From Annona cherimola (taxonomy: Eukaryota > Streptophyta > Magnoliopsida > Magnoliales > Annonaceae): a stretch of DNA of 64,000 bases. The stretch covers positions 49,542,008 to 49,606,007 of the forward strand of contig CM059973.1 in NCBI GenBank assembly GCA_030490835.1. Reading direction: 5' to 3'. The position numbers were made by a program, and so were the translations under genes. Each line of letters begins with the position of its first letter. Within the stretch, counting starts at the first letter, position 1. Below are positions 36,901-48,970 of the stretch, one piece after another. Below the pieces are notes generated by a model. It was given only the letters and a program-made list of their open reading frames with translations, made no database searches and had not been told where the DNA came from.

Positions 36901-38010
36901 TTTACCCTTGAGAAGCATTTTTGTTTTGAATTTTTAGATCATCCGATGAGTGCATTTAGTTTGTATATTTCCAATACCATCACATTTATGACATTATAGA
37001 AATTCTCTTCTTTTATCCTTCATCTTCTTTGGTGAGTTGAAGTTTTTATTTCTCTTCATGTTGGACCATGAGCTTGATATAACTTCACTTGAGCTCTCTT
37101 TTATATCCGTCAATGTAATAGCCTTTTCTACTTCAATGAGGTTCCGCTCTCTTTTTTATTAGCTCATGAGACGTGAGTGAGCGAATTAAGTTATTTACTT
37201 TGAGATTGTCTAAGTCTTTTGCCTCCTGAATAGTTGTGACCTTTTGATTCAATGAGTTTGGTAATGCTCCAAGTATCTTCATAACCTAATCAATTTCAAA
37301 AATTGCCTTTTCTAGACCTCTAAGAGAATTAGTGAATTTAGAAGATGTAGATATATTTCTAAAATAGATTCACCATCTACCATATGAAAGATCTCAAAAT
37401 TACTAGTAAGGATGTTCGTTCTAGTTCTATTTACTTGGGAGAAATTTTCATAAATGGAAACCAACTTATCCCATATCTCCTTAGTTATTATGCATGAAGA
37501 AGTTGGACCAGGCATGCTCCCGGGCGCATGCACCTATTTTTCTTACAATATTGTTAATCTATATCTATTTAATATGTGTATAAATTTTTACCATTTTTAG
37601 ATTATTTTAGATATTTATTTTTCATTCTGATTTTCAAAAATGAAAAATAAATATCTAAAATAATCTAAAAATGGTAAAAATTTATACACATGTTAAATAC
37701 ACTTAGGTTAATAGTTTTATAAAAAAAATAAAAATAAATAAAAAATAGGTGTATGCGCCCGAGAGCATGCAGCACCCCATGCTCCTGGGCTCATGCAATC
37801 GGGATCCACGGAAGTTCATCAAATTCTAAAGTGGTCAATGCATAAAATAAAAGTTCATGACTTTAGCTTAATTTTTGACATTTTTTACTTCTTCTTTTGT
37901 CTATTCAGATGCCTTGTCACCTTTTGTCATAGCAACACTATCTTGGATGGATATCCATAAGTCCATGCTTGTTGTCATAATTAATTATTTCATCATGTTT
38001 AATAGACAAA
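36901..38010 (-). pseudogene. Sirevirus-1 gag (UBN2-like) remnant
   Basis: The minus frame 37533-37312 contains TKEIWDKLVSIYENFSQVNR, the plant copia gag (UBN2-type) core, matching TAKEIWDTLTSIYEGTSQVQ of Sirevirus-2 at about 51330-51270. The segment at 37130-37270 aligns with the Sirevirus-2 region at 50980-51120. The frame is broken by the foldback element at 37512-37770, and the N-terminal part continues to about 38000 with stops. Confidence 0.65.
37512..37770. mobile_element. Foldback MITE (near-complete hairpin)
   Basis: The left arm from GCATGCTCCCGGGCGCATG pairs with the right arm ending in CATGCGCCCGAGAGCATGC style sequence (right arm has GTATGCGCCCGAGAGCATGC). The arms continue as ATAAATTTTTACCATTTTTAG against CTAAAAATGGTAAAAATTTAT, with only a few unpaired bases at the centre near 37625. 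An unpaired insertion in the right arm lies at about 37700-37735. It interrupts the Sirevirus-1 gag. I could not fix the target duplication. Confidence 0.75.
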
Positions 38011-38149
38011 ATTATTACCACTACATAAATGTAGCCTGAAAAATAATTAGTTCACAATAAAGAGGTGGCCTTTAGTGAAAGCAAATAACAAAGTTGGTTG
38101 GATTGTCATAGATATATAAAAGAGATAACCTTAAATAAGATAGAGTTCT

Positions 38150-38161
38150 TCTTTGATAGCA
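38150..38161 (-). other. Degenerate primer binding site of Sirevirus-1
   Basis: The minus strand reads TGCTATCAAAGA two bases from the LTR start at 38164, against TGGTATCAGAGC in the element at 1269. The position is right and the sequence is mutated at a few sites. Confidence 0.55.
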
Positions 38162-38163
38162 CT

Positions 38164-38215
38164 TGTTAGTCCCAATTGAATTACTAAATTAAAAAAAGAG
38201 AGGTGAATTGTGTTA
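38164..38215 (-). repeat. 5' LTR of Sirevirus-1, first piece
   Basis: TGTTAGTCCCAATTGAATTAC aligns with the start of the 3' LTR at 14050. After 52 bp it stops at TTA (38213-38215), where the Harbinger element begins. The LTR resumes at 62703. Confidence 0.7.
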
Positions 38216-40256
38216 GGGTTTGTTTAGCATTCGCAAAAAGTCGATAAAGTAGCGAAAACTTTTCAAGAGTTAGGGGGTTGACCGAAAAACCTGCCTTTTC
38301 ATGCTCTATAGGAGCGGTCTTTTAGCTAGTTGTGTTTTCGCCCGTACAAGCATGGCAGCCGCTTAGGAAGATGAGAAAATGAAGCTGAAAAATGACATAG
38401 CCATTTAGGTTCCACATCACACTAAGCAACCTCTTTTAGCCTCCTCCCTCATCTACAACGGCAGTTTAAAGCATATGTGATCAGAAGCACTAACCCCTAC
38501 ATGTAGACGTTAGCTTCCTGTTAGAGTCGCTGCAAGGAGAGCTAGCTGGCATTGGGCACCGTTGCGACCAGCTCCTTACTTACTGATCTTGCACCCATCT
38601 TCTCCCATTAAGGTGTAGCAATTCGAACCCTTTGTGAGCTCCCCCTCAAACTCATGGCCACCCATCTGCGATATCGAGAGCACAGGTATGTTCTTCCTTC
38701 TGGTCCCTTAAACAATCCCTCACCAAGGAGAGAAAGAAAGATCACATTCATATAACACTTTCACTTTGTAGAGGTTCTAATTGCTTTTTTTCTATTGTAT
38801 TATCATTTCAATTAATTGGGGAACATGTCATTTTCCTGCTTGCATACATTTTCACCGAAAAGAGCTTATGGAAATTGGGTTCGAATAATCCAAATGCGAA
38901 AAAAGTGTATAGAGCCAAGAGAATGGCAATAGATTTTAATGATGCTATTTGTTATTTTCTTTTCTCACAATAGCAGTAGCCATTGTGACAACTAAGATCC
39001 TTTATATATGGAAAAATCCAAAGGTCCCACACTTAGTCAACAATGGCCTAATCTGCTCATATGTTTCATCTTCTTCCGTAGCCTTCTCCACTGCAACTAA
39101 AAATTGATAACAAGCCTAATAAAAATGAATCTCATCATTAAATGAGAAACCAGAAAAAGAAGGGGTTCTCTTTTATTTTAAGGAGATACTAAGATAGATG
39201 GTCAGATAAGCTTAATATCCATGTACCTATCATTGTCTCTCCATGTAGGATAAAAATAGTTGCTCTATTTGTACAGAGCTGAATCATTAGCTGGATTGCC
39301 TATGGATACCTATACAAGTCATTGAAGAGTTAAAATGTAATACAAGGGAAGGGGTAAGGATGAGAAGAAATTTCACTTTTTCAGAAACAGATCTTATGTA
39401 CTATGTTAACGCTTTTCAGTTAGGTATTGCAGAGCTGGTAGGGTGGTGTTAAATGACTTTTCCATTGAAATGTGTGCTTGGATGATTACAAACAAAAATA
39501 ATAGTGTTAAACCACCACCAATCTTGTCGTTTTCAACACCACAATAAAGTAAGAGGACTTTGGCTTTTGATTGTTGTAACTCTTAATTGGGGGTTTTGTA
39601 GGGACCTTCCACAACCAAAGATATTCGCCTAAAGTGATTACTGATAATAATCATATTTATGTAATATTATTTTTGAATGTTTTGTATAAAGCTTCTTATA
39701 TGTATTTTCTTTTTTTTCCATTATGGAAATTATGTTAAAATATATTCTTTGGAACTCAGTTATGTTTCATATTTAGATTTTTTGTTTTTATATTGTCTTG
39801 AATGTTGAAATGCATGGACTATATACTACATTGAAAAACTAGCAATTGTTGTTAAGACAATCAATTTTTATGATGAAATCAGAAAAAAGTGCGTCACTAC
39901 TATTTCTGTTACCCTATTTCACTTGCTCATGGTTTCTATGAATTACTATATGAATCGTTGATTGCCCAAGAAGACTGAAACTAATATGGTTCAATGTTTT
40001 TCGAAATAATTAATTTTTCATTTATCTATTGTGTGAGTAGTCTAATCTACGCTTGTTGGGGGATTTTCATTATTGATTAGTGCATTGGTTGTATTGGGAT
40101 TACTTATTGTAATGAATACCATTTTTCTAAAACTATCAATGGGGTCTGATGTTATGCCAGGTAAATTTGGCCTTGAATGCACTTGAATGAAAAAGCAAAG
40201 TTATTGCAACTATATTAATATGTATATATTATTGTATACTATTTTATACAAACTAT
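38216..40256 (+). other. Left part of the Harbinger element, no intact gene
   Basis: Leader-like sequence without long frames. A plausible splice donor (GAGCACAG followed by GTATGTTC) lies near 38690, so this part may once have been a 5' untranslated exon and intron. The rest, to the Athila LTR at 40257, is AT-rich with no recognised feature. Confidence 0.4.
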
Positions 40257-42322
40257 TGAAAATTGGAAATTAATAATATATTTGTGGGCATTTTATACTA
40301 ATTTGGTGGGTAATTAATTGAGTTTGGTGTGAAATTTACTTCAAAATGTGATTTCGCAACATTTGGGCATTAAACATTAATTCCAAGATATTTAATAACT
40401 TTTATAATCTTTTGGCTTGAGATTACATTTTATTTATTACTATAGAATTAAAGGGTTTTGAATTAAGTTTTATATTAGAAACCCATCTATTAATTTTAGC
40501 AATTAATGACTTGAAATATTTATTTTTTATGCAGGAAAAATAAATTTCAGCAAGTGGGCACCGCATAAATCATCACCGTTCAAATCAGCATATTCCTTTG
40601 TAGCCGTCCATTTAATCCAGCAGCAATTGGACCGTCCAAAGCCTCTATCACACTGCCTAGCAGATATATCAGCAACCGTCCATTCTAAATGTACAATCCG
40701 AAAATTCCAGCATGTTGTTCAGAAAATTGCATGTGTGGCCCACCAGAAATCAATGGCTAAAAATCAACCATTCATCTCATCCAGCAAAATCACTGCGCAG
40801 ATCAATCCAAACTGTCCATCTGTTGCAACCAGTAAACCAATCAGGACCGTCCAAATAATACATGCACAACCACATCTTAGCCATCCATTTTTATCTGCCT
40901 AATTACTGTCCAGAATTTTATCACCAAGCTGTTTATCATGTCCATTTGATCCAGGCCATCCAAAAATTTCAGCACCGAGCTATCCAACTGTCTAATTAAT
41001 GCAGCTGTCCACCGTGCAAAGCCACGCTGATAACCGCCATCCAAAGCTAGATCATGTGATCAGCATTTAAATCCCATCCATCCATAGTCCAATGCACCGC
41101 CTATTGAATTTCAGCCAAGCAGTCTTCACATCTTCTGGCCGAGATTTGCCCACTCAGATTTAATGCAATTCAAATTGCGTTGAATAATATGTGGCCCGCC
41201 ATGAAGTTGATTTACACCGCTACCAACAATGTGCAACAAATTCAGTTGTCCATCATACGCAGTCCGCAGCAGTGTAGTAGCTGAGTGGGGTACGCAGGTT
41301 GCGTATATAAAGATTCAACACAACCTTTTAAGCATATAAAAAGGGCACGGTAGTAGGCAAAGGAAGAGAACTGGATGGGCAGTAGGAATTTTAGAGCCGG
41401 ATTTTTTAGAAGAAAATTAGAGAGAGAGAGAGAGAGAGAAGACAATTAGAGAGAGAGGTGGAGAGCATGGAGAGCATGGGCAAGAGGTGGACCGGTAAGT
41501 TGCGTAGAGCGGCTGACACACCATCGGGGGCTCCAAACTAATAAGCCTTTCTATCCTTTTCCCTTTTTAATTTTTATTGTCTTTTTTAAGATGGATTTGA
41601 ATTTTAATTTTATTTCGGACTTAAACATGCTTGACTAAGCCCTAAATCTAGGGTTTAGGATATGACATGCGTACAATGTAGCGTGGTGTTTTTTTAAAAT
41701 TTATTTATGATGGATATTGTTGTTAATTTAATATCTTGTGATTTTAATGCTTGCTTTGTACATGGGCTCGTACTTTGGCATAATTTCATATATTAGGTGA
41801 TGGAACTAAGAGGTGGAAATCTAATATACGATAATCAAGATATTAAACCTGGAAATCTAAGACCATGAGAATATGCATGATGACCTTGAGGAATTCCATG
41901 AACAAACCACAGAACTTAATGGTTTTTAATTAACTTAATCCCATGAGAATAGGTGGTTAAGAAAATTAGGGTACACCTTGTAGGTTTCGAGAGAAAGTGC
42001 AAGGATAAATTAGGGTTTGTTCTCCTTTAACAAATAATATCCGGATTAAATAATTATACCTCTACCATTGCAAAAGTTGCATGTGAAATCCTAGACTCTA
42101 GGTACTTGCACTCTTGTTCTCTACTCATTTTAGTTTTCAATCTTCTCTTCCCATTTTTCTATTTTTTCATTTTATTTGCTATATTCTCTTCCACTTTCTA
42201 TTCCATTTTATATCTGACATGAAAGCGTTTAAAAACAAAGTTTATAGTCCCGAATTCCCTGTGAATCGATAATTTATATATTATAATCTACGACTCGTGC
42301 ACTTGCGGTGAGATTGCGAACA
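40257..42322 (+). repeat. 5' LTR of the Athila-type element
   Basis: It starts TGAAAATTGGAAATTAATAA and ends near GCGAACA; the exact end is uncertain by about 6 bp, because AGTATT after it is also shared with the 3' LTR. A TATA box GTATATAAAG lies at about 41304. Upstream of it are many copies of CCGTCCA-like heptamers (40600-41050). A (GA)n tract lies at about 41417-41440. The 91-codon frame at 40627-40902 crosses the heptamer region and is not called. Confidence 0.85.
40600..41050. repeat. Clustered CCGTCCA heptamers in the Athila LTR
   Basis: GCCGTCCATTT, GACCGTCCAAA, AACCGTCCATT, GGACCGTCCAAA and weaker forms (CTGTCCA, CCATCCA, CTGTCCACC) recur every 30-80 bp upstream of the TATA box. 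The 3' LTR has the same cluster at about 56115-56570. The spacing is irregular, so this is not a simple tandem repeat. Confidence 0.65.
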
Positions 42323-42329
42323 AGTATTT

Positions 42330-42347
42330 TGGCACCGTTGCCGGGGA
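42330..42347 (+). other. Primer binding site (tRNA-Asp)
   Basis: TGGCACCGTTGCCGGGGA follows the LTR within about 7 bp. Athila-type elements use TGGCGCCGTTGCCGGGGA, complementary to the 3' end of tRNA-Asp; here one G is A. Confidence 0.85.
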
Positions 42348-42610
42348 ATTCGGAGTTACTTTAATTTTTTTTTAGATACTTTCTTCATTTTTCTTTTATT
42401 TCTCTATTTTTTCTATTCTTTTTCTCTTTCTACTTTCTACCTTTATCTCTATTTATTTTTATTTTTATTTTATTTTAGTTTATTTTTTGTTTATTTTTTA
42501 TTTACTTTATTTTTTTTTATCTATCATTCTTATCTATTTTTTTAGCTTTTCTAAACTAGTTAGTTAATCTTTGTATGCACTCACATACTCGAAGCTTTGC
42601 AAAAATAACT
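42348..42610 (+). other. Athila leader, T-rich
   Basis: Mostly runs of T and CT between the primer site and gag. No other signal is seen. Confidence 0.5.
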
Positions 42611-42611
42611 A

Positions 42612-43985
42612 GCTGAAAAACTCTTTGTTGCTGACCCTGAGATTGAACGTTCTTTTAGGAGAAGAGTTTGTGATTACAAGCAGCAGCAATCTTCTCAAGA
42701 GACTATAGTGGAGCGCAACATTCCGAAGGAGGAAGGCCAGGCTAAGAACAATGCTCCTCCAAGAAGGGTAACTCTTAGCGATCGGAACAACCCGAACACT
42801 CGAGGATTTCGATCATGCATAATGGAACCAGAAATTGATGCAAGCAACTTTAAAAACTCAATCCCGGGCTTATTCGGGTGGTTCAACAGGACCAATTTGC
42901 AGGACTACTATCTGAAAACCCAACTGTACACATCACTAAGTTCCTGCAACTATTCAACACAATCAAAGTACAAAATATCCCACGCGAGGTAATCCGTCTT
43001 CAGCTTTTTCCATTTTCTCTTTATGACAGCGCAAGCGAGTGGTTCTATTCTATGTCACCCAACACTTTCAATACATGGGATGGGCTCTTTACTACTTTCC
43101 TGGAGAAATTCTTTCCACCTACTAAAACCAGAAAAATCCGGGACGAAATAAATCAGTTCATCCAAAAAGATGGCGAAACTCTTACGATACGTGGGAGAGA
43201 ATGAAAGATTTACAGCGCAAGTGTCCACATCATGGCATCTTGCAGGGTGACGTTATTGAAAATTTCTTCAATGGACTCGATCGACCTAACAAAAGCACCG
43301 TCAATTCAGCCACTGTTGGGCGATTCATGCGACTTACTGACAAGGAGGCTCTCGATCTCCTCGATGATTTAAATCTTTATGATTCTCAATACGGTGACAT
43401 TCGAGGACCCTCTCGGTAAGGTAATGTATATGATATTGAATCCATAAATTCACTTCATGTTAAACTTGATCAACTTTTACAGCAAAAGAAGCAGGAACCC
43501 ACAAACCGGAATGCATCTTCTTCTCGATAAATTTCATGTGAGATCTGTGCAACTTCACACTACACGTCTGAGTGTAGTTTTTCCATCCAGGACACCAGAA
43601 GCGAGCAGGCCAATGCATTCAACAACTAGTATGATACTCACACTTATGGTAACCCTTACTCAAATACTTAGAACCCTGGATGGAGGAAGCACCCTAATTT
43701 TTCTTGGGCAAACTAGTCAAATACCCAAAACTATGCTCAAAACAATAAGCCACCTAGTTTCCTTAGAAGACCACTGAACACTCCCTCATACCAAACTCAG
43801 CCCGCACTACTTGCACTACCTCAAGCACAATCCTCTGATCCCTTGATTGACAAACTACTTGAAGAAATGAGCCAAACGAAACCCATATTAAACTGCTTGA
43901 AAACCAAATTGCTCAACATACCACTACCTCATCTCATAGAGGCCAGAGCAAACTCCCTAGCCAACTTGAAGTAAACCCTAGGGAA
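42612..43985 (+). pseudogene. Athila-type gag, frameshifted
   Basis: The reading starts near FVADPEIERSFRRR (about 42630-42665), typical of the Athila gag N-terminus. One shift near 42880 leads to the frame with LQLFPFSLYDSASEWFYSM and FLEKFFPPTKTRKIRDEI, the Retrotrans_gag core. A second shift near 43195 leads to WERMKDLQRKCPHHGI and FFNGLDRPNKS, up to a stop at 43417. Traces of the CCHC knuckle and the linker NPGWRKHPNFSW follow at about 43530-43710 in other frames. The capsid-like core is complete but needs at least two frame changes. Confidence 0.8.
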
Positions 43986-44084
43986 CAAGTGAATGCAATT
44001 ACCTTACGGAGTGGAAAGCTACTCGATCCACCTCAATCACCTCAAATTGACACTGAAAAGGAGGCCGAGTAAGAACAAAAGCAA

Positions 44085-44691
44085 AAGGATAAGCCACACC
44101 CTGAATCAGTGTTGGAAAAGTCATACATCCCACCACCTCCTTATCAACCCCTTCTCCCCTTCCCTTAAAGGCGATGACAGGCAAAACTTCAAGCTGTTCG
44201 ATAAATTTATTTCAACACTCAAGAACCTATCAATCAATGTGTCATTTATTGACATGATCTCTCAGATGTCAACTTATGCAAAATTCCTAAAGGAGATGCT
44301 GTCCAATAAAAGAAAGCTCGAGGAGTACGGAACCATTGCACTCACTGAGGAGTGTAGCGCCATCTTGGAGAATAAGCTACCTGAAAAGCTAAAGGATCCT
44401 GGGAGCTTCTCTATTACTTGTGCTCTTGGGAATGTCCAAATTAGCAAGGCGTTATGTGATCTTAGAGCCAGTGTAAGTTTGATCCCTCTCTCCATCTGTA
44501 AAAAGCTGAACATGGGCGATCCAAAACCAACTTCTATATCTATCCAACTAGTCGATCGATCAATCAAATTCTTAGTTGACATTCTTGAAGGCGTTCCCTT
44601 GAAAGTCGGCAAGCTGTTCATCCCAGTCGACTTTGTAGTCCTCAACATGGAGGAGGACTGCCAAATTCCAATTATTCTTGGACGACCTTTC
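44085..44691 (+). pseudogene. Athila-type aspartic protease, N-terminal part
   Basis: The frame shows FDKFISTLKNLSINVSFIDM, ALGNVQISKALCDLRAS, PIILGRPF and other parts of the plant gypsy retropepsin. The catalytic Asp is kept in CDLRAS, but the next conserved Gly (DLGAS in most relatives) is Arg. The domain is cut within GRPF by Sirevirus-2 and continues after 53577. The segment from 44210 is duplicated at 51404-51885, and that copy also has Arg, so the change came before the duplication. Confidence 0.8.
44687..44691 (+). other. Target-site duplication CTTTC, copy 1
   Basis: CTTTC lies directly before the left LTR of Sirevirus-2. The true right copy is at 53578-53582. A third CTTTC at 51881-51885 belongs to the duplicated Athila block. 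Confidence 0.9.
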
Positions 44692-46359
44692 TGTTGGTCC
44701 CGAGTTAATGGCAATTACCCAAGAGGGGAGGGGTGAATTGGGTAATTATAATTTTTCAACTTAAACAGAAATTTTACCCAGGATTAATCTAGTCCCCTTT
44801 ATGAAGAAATAAATGGAAACCAATATAGTGCTGAGAGCAAAAATATAAATCAACAAGCAAGATTTTATAGTGGTTCGGGAAACTCTCCCTACTCCACTCT
44901 TCCAAGCTCACACCTCTTGTGACTTGGGTTCTACTATGTATTTCACAAATACAACTAGAGCCACTGCTCTCTTCTAGATTCCAGCTCTAGGGGGCATCAA
45001 CAATTCACAGCACAAGTAGGTGACGAGTTCACTCCAATCACACACTACTTTGCTTACACTTGATCTTAGTTACCCAAACTAAATCAAGTTTAATACAACA
45101 AGAGAACATAAAAAAAAGTTTCTACATGTTACTGGTGTGTAGAGGCAGATTTGACGCAGAGAAGAACTTGTAAAGCGGTCTGAAAGATTCAATGAGCGGC
45201 TCTTGGCAGTTTGAAAGAAAGGTTCTTCTTTTAGATGTTGGCTTGATCACTTAATGCTCTTAGAGATGGGATTTATTCTCATTCAATGAATTCTAAGCTA
45301 CCATCCACGTTCATATTGAATGCCTTTTATAAATGTTGAGGGAATCCGAATGTTTGGAAGTAGGTGGGGCGCATTTAATGCGCCAATGTTCGAAAATTTC
45401 CGACCGTTACGACCCAAGTCGCAGGTGGAGTCGACTTCGGGTGCGACTTCGCCCAAGTCGCAGATGTAGTCGACTTCGGTTGCGACTTCGGCTATCCGTA
45501 ACTTCTTCAAGTTCCAATCTAGGTCGACTTGGTCCTCCACTTGACCTAAGTCGCAGGTGAAGTTGACTTTGGGTGCAACTTCACTTCCTCAACTTGCTAG
45601 TTGAACTTGAAATTCTTTGGAATGACTTGCTTGCTTGAATTTCTTTATGTTTGATTGTTCTTCCCCCATTTTACTTAAGTCTCTTTATAATTTTTCTATC
45701 TTAAAAACATTTGACTCCATGTCTTGAGTCTTAAGTCTTGGAATGCATGGAAGATGTCTAAGTATGTGTTTATGATTCAACATGATGGATTCATGCAACC
45801 CTGATTGCTTTGGTCTTCATTTGAGCTTCATTTGATCTTTATTTGATCCAAGTCGAGTGTTTGAGTCGACTTGGCTTTTATTTTCACTTGAGTCTAGCAT
45901 TGAGTCGTCTTGATCTGCAAGTTCCGCACTGAAGTCGAAGCTGGAGTCGACTTGGTCTACGACTTCACCCAAGTCACATGCGGAGTCGACTTGGGATGCG
46001 ACTTCGGCAGCTCTCATCTCCGATTTCAACTCTGGATAGAAAAACAAGTTTGAAGTCGCATGCGGAGTCGACTTCACCCAAGTCGCATGCGGAGTTGACT
46101 TCGTTTGTGACTTTGGCAGCTTGGCTCCCCGATTTCAATGCTGGACGAAAATGACGGGTTGAAGTCGTTGTTGGAGTCGACTTGGTTTAAGTCAATGCCT
46201 GAGTCGACTTTGAAATCGACTTGACCTGTCATGCTTCAAATTCTTCATTTGTATATTCTTTAATCATCTTCACAAACATGTTAGTAACCAAAACTTACTC
46301 AAATTGATTTATTAATCATCAAAACATAGACTTGGCTTATTTTCCACATGTTTCCAACA
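44692..46359 (-). repeat. 3' LTR of Sirevirus-2
   Basis: TGTTGG...CCAACA, 1668 bp. The minus-strand TATA region is at 45324-45334 (ATTTATAAAAG on the minus strand). About 35-50 bp upstream of it is the palindrome GGCGCATTTAATGCGCC (45368-45384). The GTCGACTT array is at 45413-46230. Against the other LTR I count about 20 differences over the first 540 bp; the first 76 bp are identical. Confidence 0.9.
45413..46230. repeat. GTCGACTT palindrome array, Sirevirus-2 3' LTR
   Basis: About nine exact GTCGACTT sites plus mutated ones (GTTGACTT, GTCGTCTT), often paired with AAGTCGCA to the left and TGCGACTTC to the right. It is in U3, upstream of the TATA box on the minus strand. Reported Sirevirus LTRs carry repeated palindromes in this region. 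Confidence 0.85.
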
Positions 46360-46680
46360 ATCTCCCCCTTTTTGATGATTGACAAAACCGATTTGAGTGT
46401 ATTCCTTCCAATGTCTTTAAAACATGCTATTTTATCTTGTTTTGGTATATTTAGAATAATCACTGGTCTTTTGCATTTTGAAGTTTAACATACATATTTC
46501 ATTCTCATCATTTACATATTTCTCAAACTTTTTCTTGTGCAAACTTATGTATAATCTTTCCAACTCGAATCCTAATTTATTCTCCCCCTTTTTGTCGATT
46601 GATCAAAAATAAAGATAGAGAGGGTTAATCCTTTGAGAATGGTGGGGGCCGCTCCCCCTGAACCTGTGCTCCCCCTCAGC
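46360..46680 (-). other. Multiple polypurine tracts of Sirevirus-2
   Basis: On the minus strand, AAAAAGGGGGAGAT abuts the 3' LTR (46360-46373). Similar tracts lie at about 46580-46593, 46652-46658 and 46670-46676 (AGGGGGAGC). The cluster lies between the pol stop and the LTR. No env-like frame occurs here. Confidence 0.75.
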
Positions 46681-46687
46681 TTGTGCT

Positions 46688-48970
46688 TTACTGAGTTAAT
46701 TCAATCATCCCCATATCATTTCTAATTTTATAAAAGGGTTCTTTTGCTAGAGGTTTGGTAAAAATATCTGCAATTTGATCTTCTGTTTTTACATATTCTA
46801 AACAAATATCATGATTTTCTACATGTTCTCTAATAAAATGATGTCTTAGGTCTATATGCTTGGTTCTAGAATGCAATATTGGGTTTTTAGTTAAACATAC
46901 TGCACTAGTATTATCACATCTAATAGGTATATCTTTAAAATTCATGCCATAATCCCTAAGTTGTTGTTTCATCCAAAGCAATTGGGCATAATAGCTCCCG
47001 GCGGCAATATATTCGGCTTCCGCCGTAAATAGAGCAATACTAGTTTGTTTTCTTGTAAACCATGAAACCAACATGTTCCACAGAAACTGACATGTTCCAC
47101 TAGTGCTTTTTCTATCTACCTTGTAACCGGCAAAATTCGCATCCGAGTAGCCGATTAGATCAAAATCAGAGCCCTTTGGATACCAAAGTCCTATGTTGGT
47201 AGTATCTACTAAATATCTGAAAATTCTTTTTACAACTATCAAGTGTGATTCTTTCGGACATAATTGAAATCTAAAGCACATACAAACACTAAACAGTATA
47301 TCGGGTCTAGAAGCAGTTAAATATAATAAAGAGCCTATCATGCTTCTATATAACTTTAAATCAACTGGTTTGCCTTTCTCGTCTTTGTCAATTTTAATGG
47401 TTGAGCTCATAGGCGTGTTTACCCCTTTGCTATTTTCGATGCCAAACTTCTTTAACATTTCTTTGATATACTTGGAATGGTTTATGAAGATCCCTTCATT
47501 TAGTTGTTTAATTTGTAGTCCAAGGAAGAAGTTCATCTTCCCCATCGTACTCATCTCAAATTCTTTCTGCATAAGCTCAGAAAATTCTTGACAAAGGATT
47601 TCATTAGTAGCACCAAAAATAATATCATCAACATAAATTTGAATAATCAAGATATCTTTTTCTTTGTACTTGATAAACAAAGTGGTGTCTACCTTTTCCT
47701 TTTGGAAGTCATGATCAATCAGAAATTTGCTTAATCTTTCATACCAAGCTCTTGGAGCTTGTTTTAATCCATATAGTGCTTTGGTTAATTTGTATACAAA
47801 TTTGGATTGATCTTTCTCCTCAAATCCAGGTGGTTGTTCAACATACACCTCTTCATTTATATACTCATTCAAAAATGCACTTTTAACATCCATTTGAAAC
47901 AACTTAAAGTTCATATGAGATGCAAAAGCTAGTAAAATGCGAATGACCTCTAATCTAGCAACCGGAGCATAGGATTCGTCAAAGTCTATTCCTTCTTCTT
48001 GTGAATATCCTTTTGCCACAAGTCTAGCTTTGTTTCTCACCACAAGTCCACTTTCATCTAATTTGTTCCTAAAGACCCATTTTGTGTCAATGACAATACA
48101 ATCTTTTGGTCTTAGAACAAGATGCCAAACTTGGTTTCTTTCAAATTGATTTAGCTCTTCTTGCATTGCTATGATCCAGTTTTCATCATCAAGAGCTTGA
48201 TCAATAGTGGTTGGTTCAATTTTGGACACAAAGGCGTATTGTCCACAAATATTTTGTTTTGACCTTCTAGTCTTTACACCTGTATAGATATTCTCTATAA
48301 CTTGCTCAATTAGATGGGCATTTTTGAACTTTAAATCAGTTGGAGGTTTATAGAAATTATTACCTTCACTTACCCTTTCCTCAATGGATTCTTCTTGCTT
48401 CTCCACATGCATTTTTTCAAGATTACTTGTAACATCATCTGCATCACTTAAATCATCTCTTCTTTTGGAGCATGGATTAAATTCATCAAAAACAACATGT
48501 ATTGACTCTTCTACAACTTGGTTCCTTTTATTGAAGACTCTATATACTTTGCTATTTGATGAGTAACTAAGAAATATTACCTCATCACTCTTAGCATCCA
48601 GTTTTCCCAAATTGGTTTTTCCATTGTTCAAAACATAACATGTGCAACCAAAGGCATGAAAATATGAAATATTTGGTTTTCTACCTTTCCATAGCTCATA
48701 TGGGATCTTTTTCAAGATTTCTCTAATGGTAACTCGATTTAACACATGACAAGCTGTACTTACAGCTTCACCCCAAAATTTCTTGGATAATTTACTCTCA
48801 TTTAGCATAGTTCTAGCCATCTCTTGTATGGTTCTATTTTTCTTTTCAACCACTCCATTTTGTTGTGGAGTTCTTGGTGCAGAAAATGTGTGGTGAATTC
48901 CCTTTTCATTACATAATTCTATGAATCGTTTATTTTCAAACTCACCACCATGATCACTTCTAATAGTCAT
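46688..48970 (-). CDS. Copia polyprotein, C-terminal part: integrase end, RT, RNase H
   Basis: A 760-codon open frame, numbered from its first ATG. It starts inside integrase with [12 protein letters not shown] (second catalytic Asp), and [14 protein letters not shown] (catalytic Glu) is near residue 40. Reverse transcriptase spans about residues 265-510 with [24 protein letters not shown] and the catalytic YVDD near 446. Copia RNase H follows with GYSDANFAG near 606, [10 protein letters not shown], and [15 protein letters not shown]. The end (IFTKPL, then a short tail) matches usual copia polyproteins. The ATG is not a natural start; upstream, a TAA at 48980-48982 and a frameshift near 49102 separate it from the rest of pol. 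RT and RNase H could still be catalytic if expressed, but the element has no primer site. Confidence 0.9.
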   Translation of the reverse strand: MTIRSDHGGEFENKRFIELCNEKGIHHTFSAPRTPQQNGVVEKKNRTIQEMARTMLNESKLSKKFWGEAVSTACHVLNRVTIREILKKIPYELWKGRKPNISYFHAFGCTCYVLNNGKTNLGKLDAKSDEVIFLSYSSNSKVYRVFNKRNQVVEESIHVVFDEFNPCSKRRDDLSDADDVTSNLEKMHVEKQEESIEERVSEGNNFYKPPTDLKFKNAHLIEQVIENIYTGVKTRRSKQNICGQYAFVSKIEPTTIDQALDDENWIIAMQEELNQFERNQVWHLVLRPKDCIVIDTKWVFRNKLDESGLVVRNKARLVAKGYSQEEGIDFDESYAPVARLEVIRILLAFASHMNFKLFQMDVKSAFLNEYINEEVYVEQPPGFEEKDQSKFVYKLTKALYGLKQAPRAWYERLSKFLIDHDFQKEKVDTTLFIKYKEKDILIIQIYVDDIIFGATNEILCQEFSELMQKEFEMSTMGKMNFFLGLQIKQLNEGIFINHSKYIKEMLKKFGIENSKGVNTPMSSTIKIDKDEKGKPVDLKLYRSMIGSLLYLTASRPDILFSVCMCFRFQLCPKESHLIVVKRIFRYLVDTTNIGLWYPKGSDFDLIGYSDANFAGYKVDRKSTSGTCQFLWNMLVSWFTRKQTSIALFTAEAEYIAAGSYYAQLLWMKQQLRDYGMNFKDIPIRCDNTSAVCLTKNPILHSRTKHIDLRHHFIREHVENHDICLEYVKTEDQIADIFTKPLAKEPFYKIRNDMGMIELTQ

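Noticed and set aside
44274..44714. 146-codon frame on the minus strand, and its twin at 51468-51908
   Set aside because: Both are antisense to the Athila protease; they are alike only because the DNA is duplicated.
46688..48970. Host gene or active retrotransposon
   Set aside because: It is an open RT-RNase H frame, but with no true start, a stop and shift upstream, and no primer site in the element.
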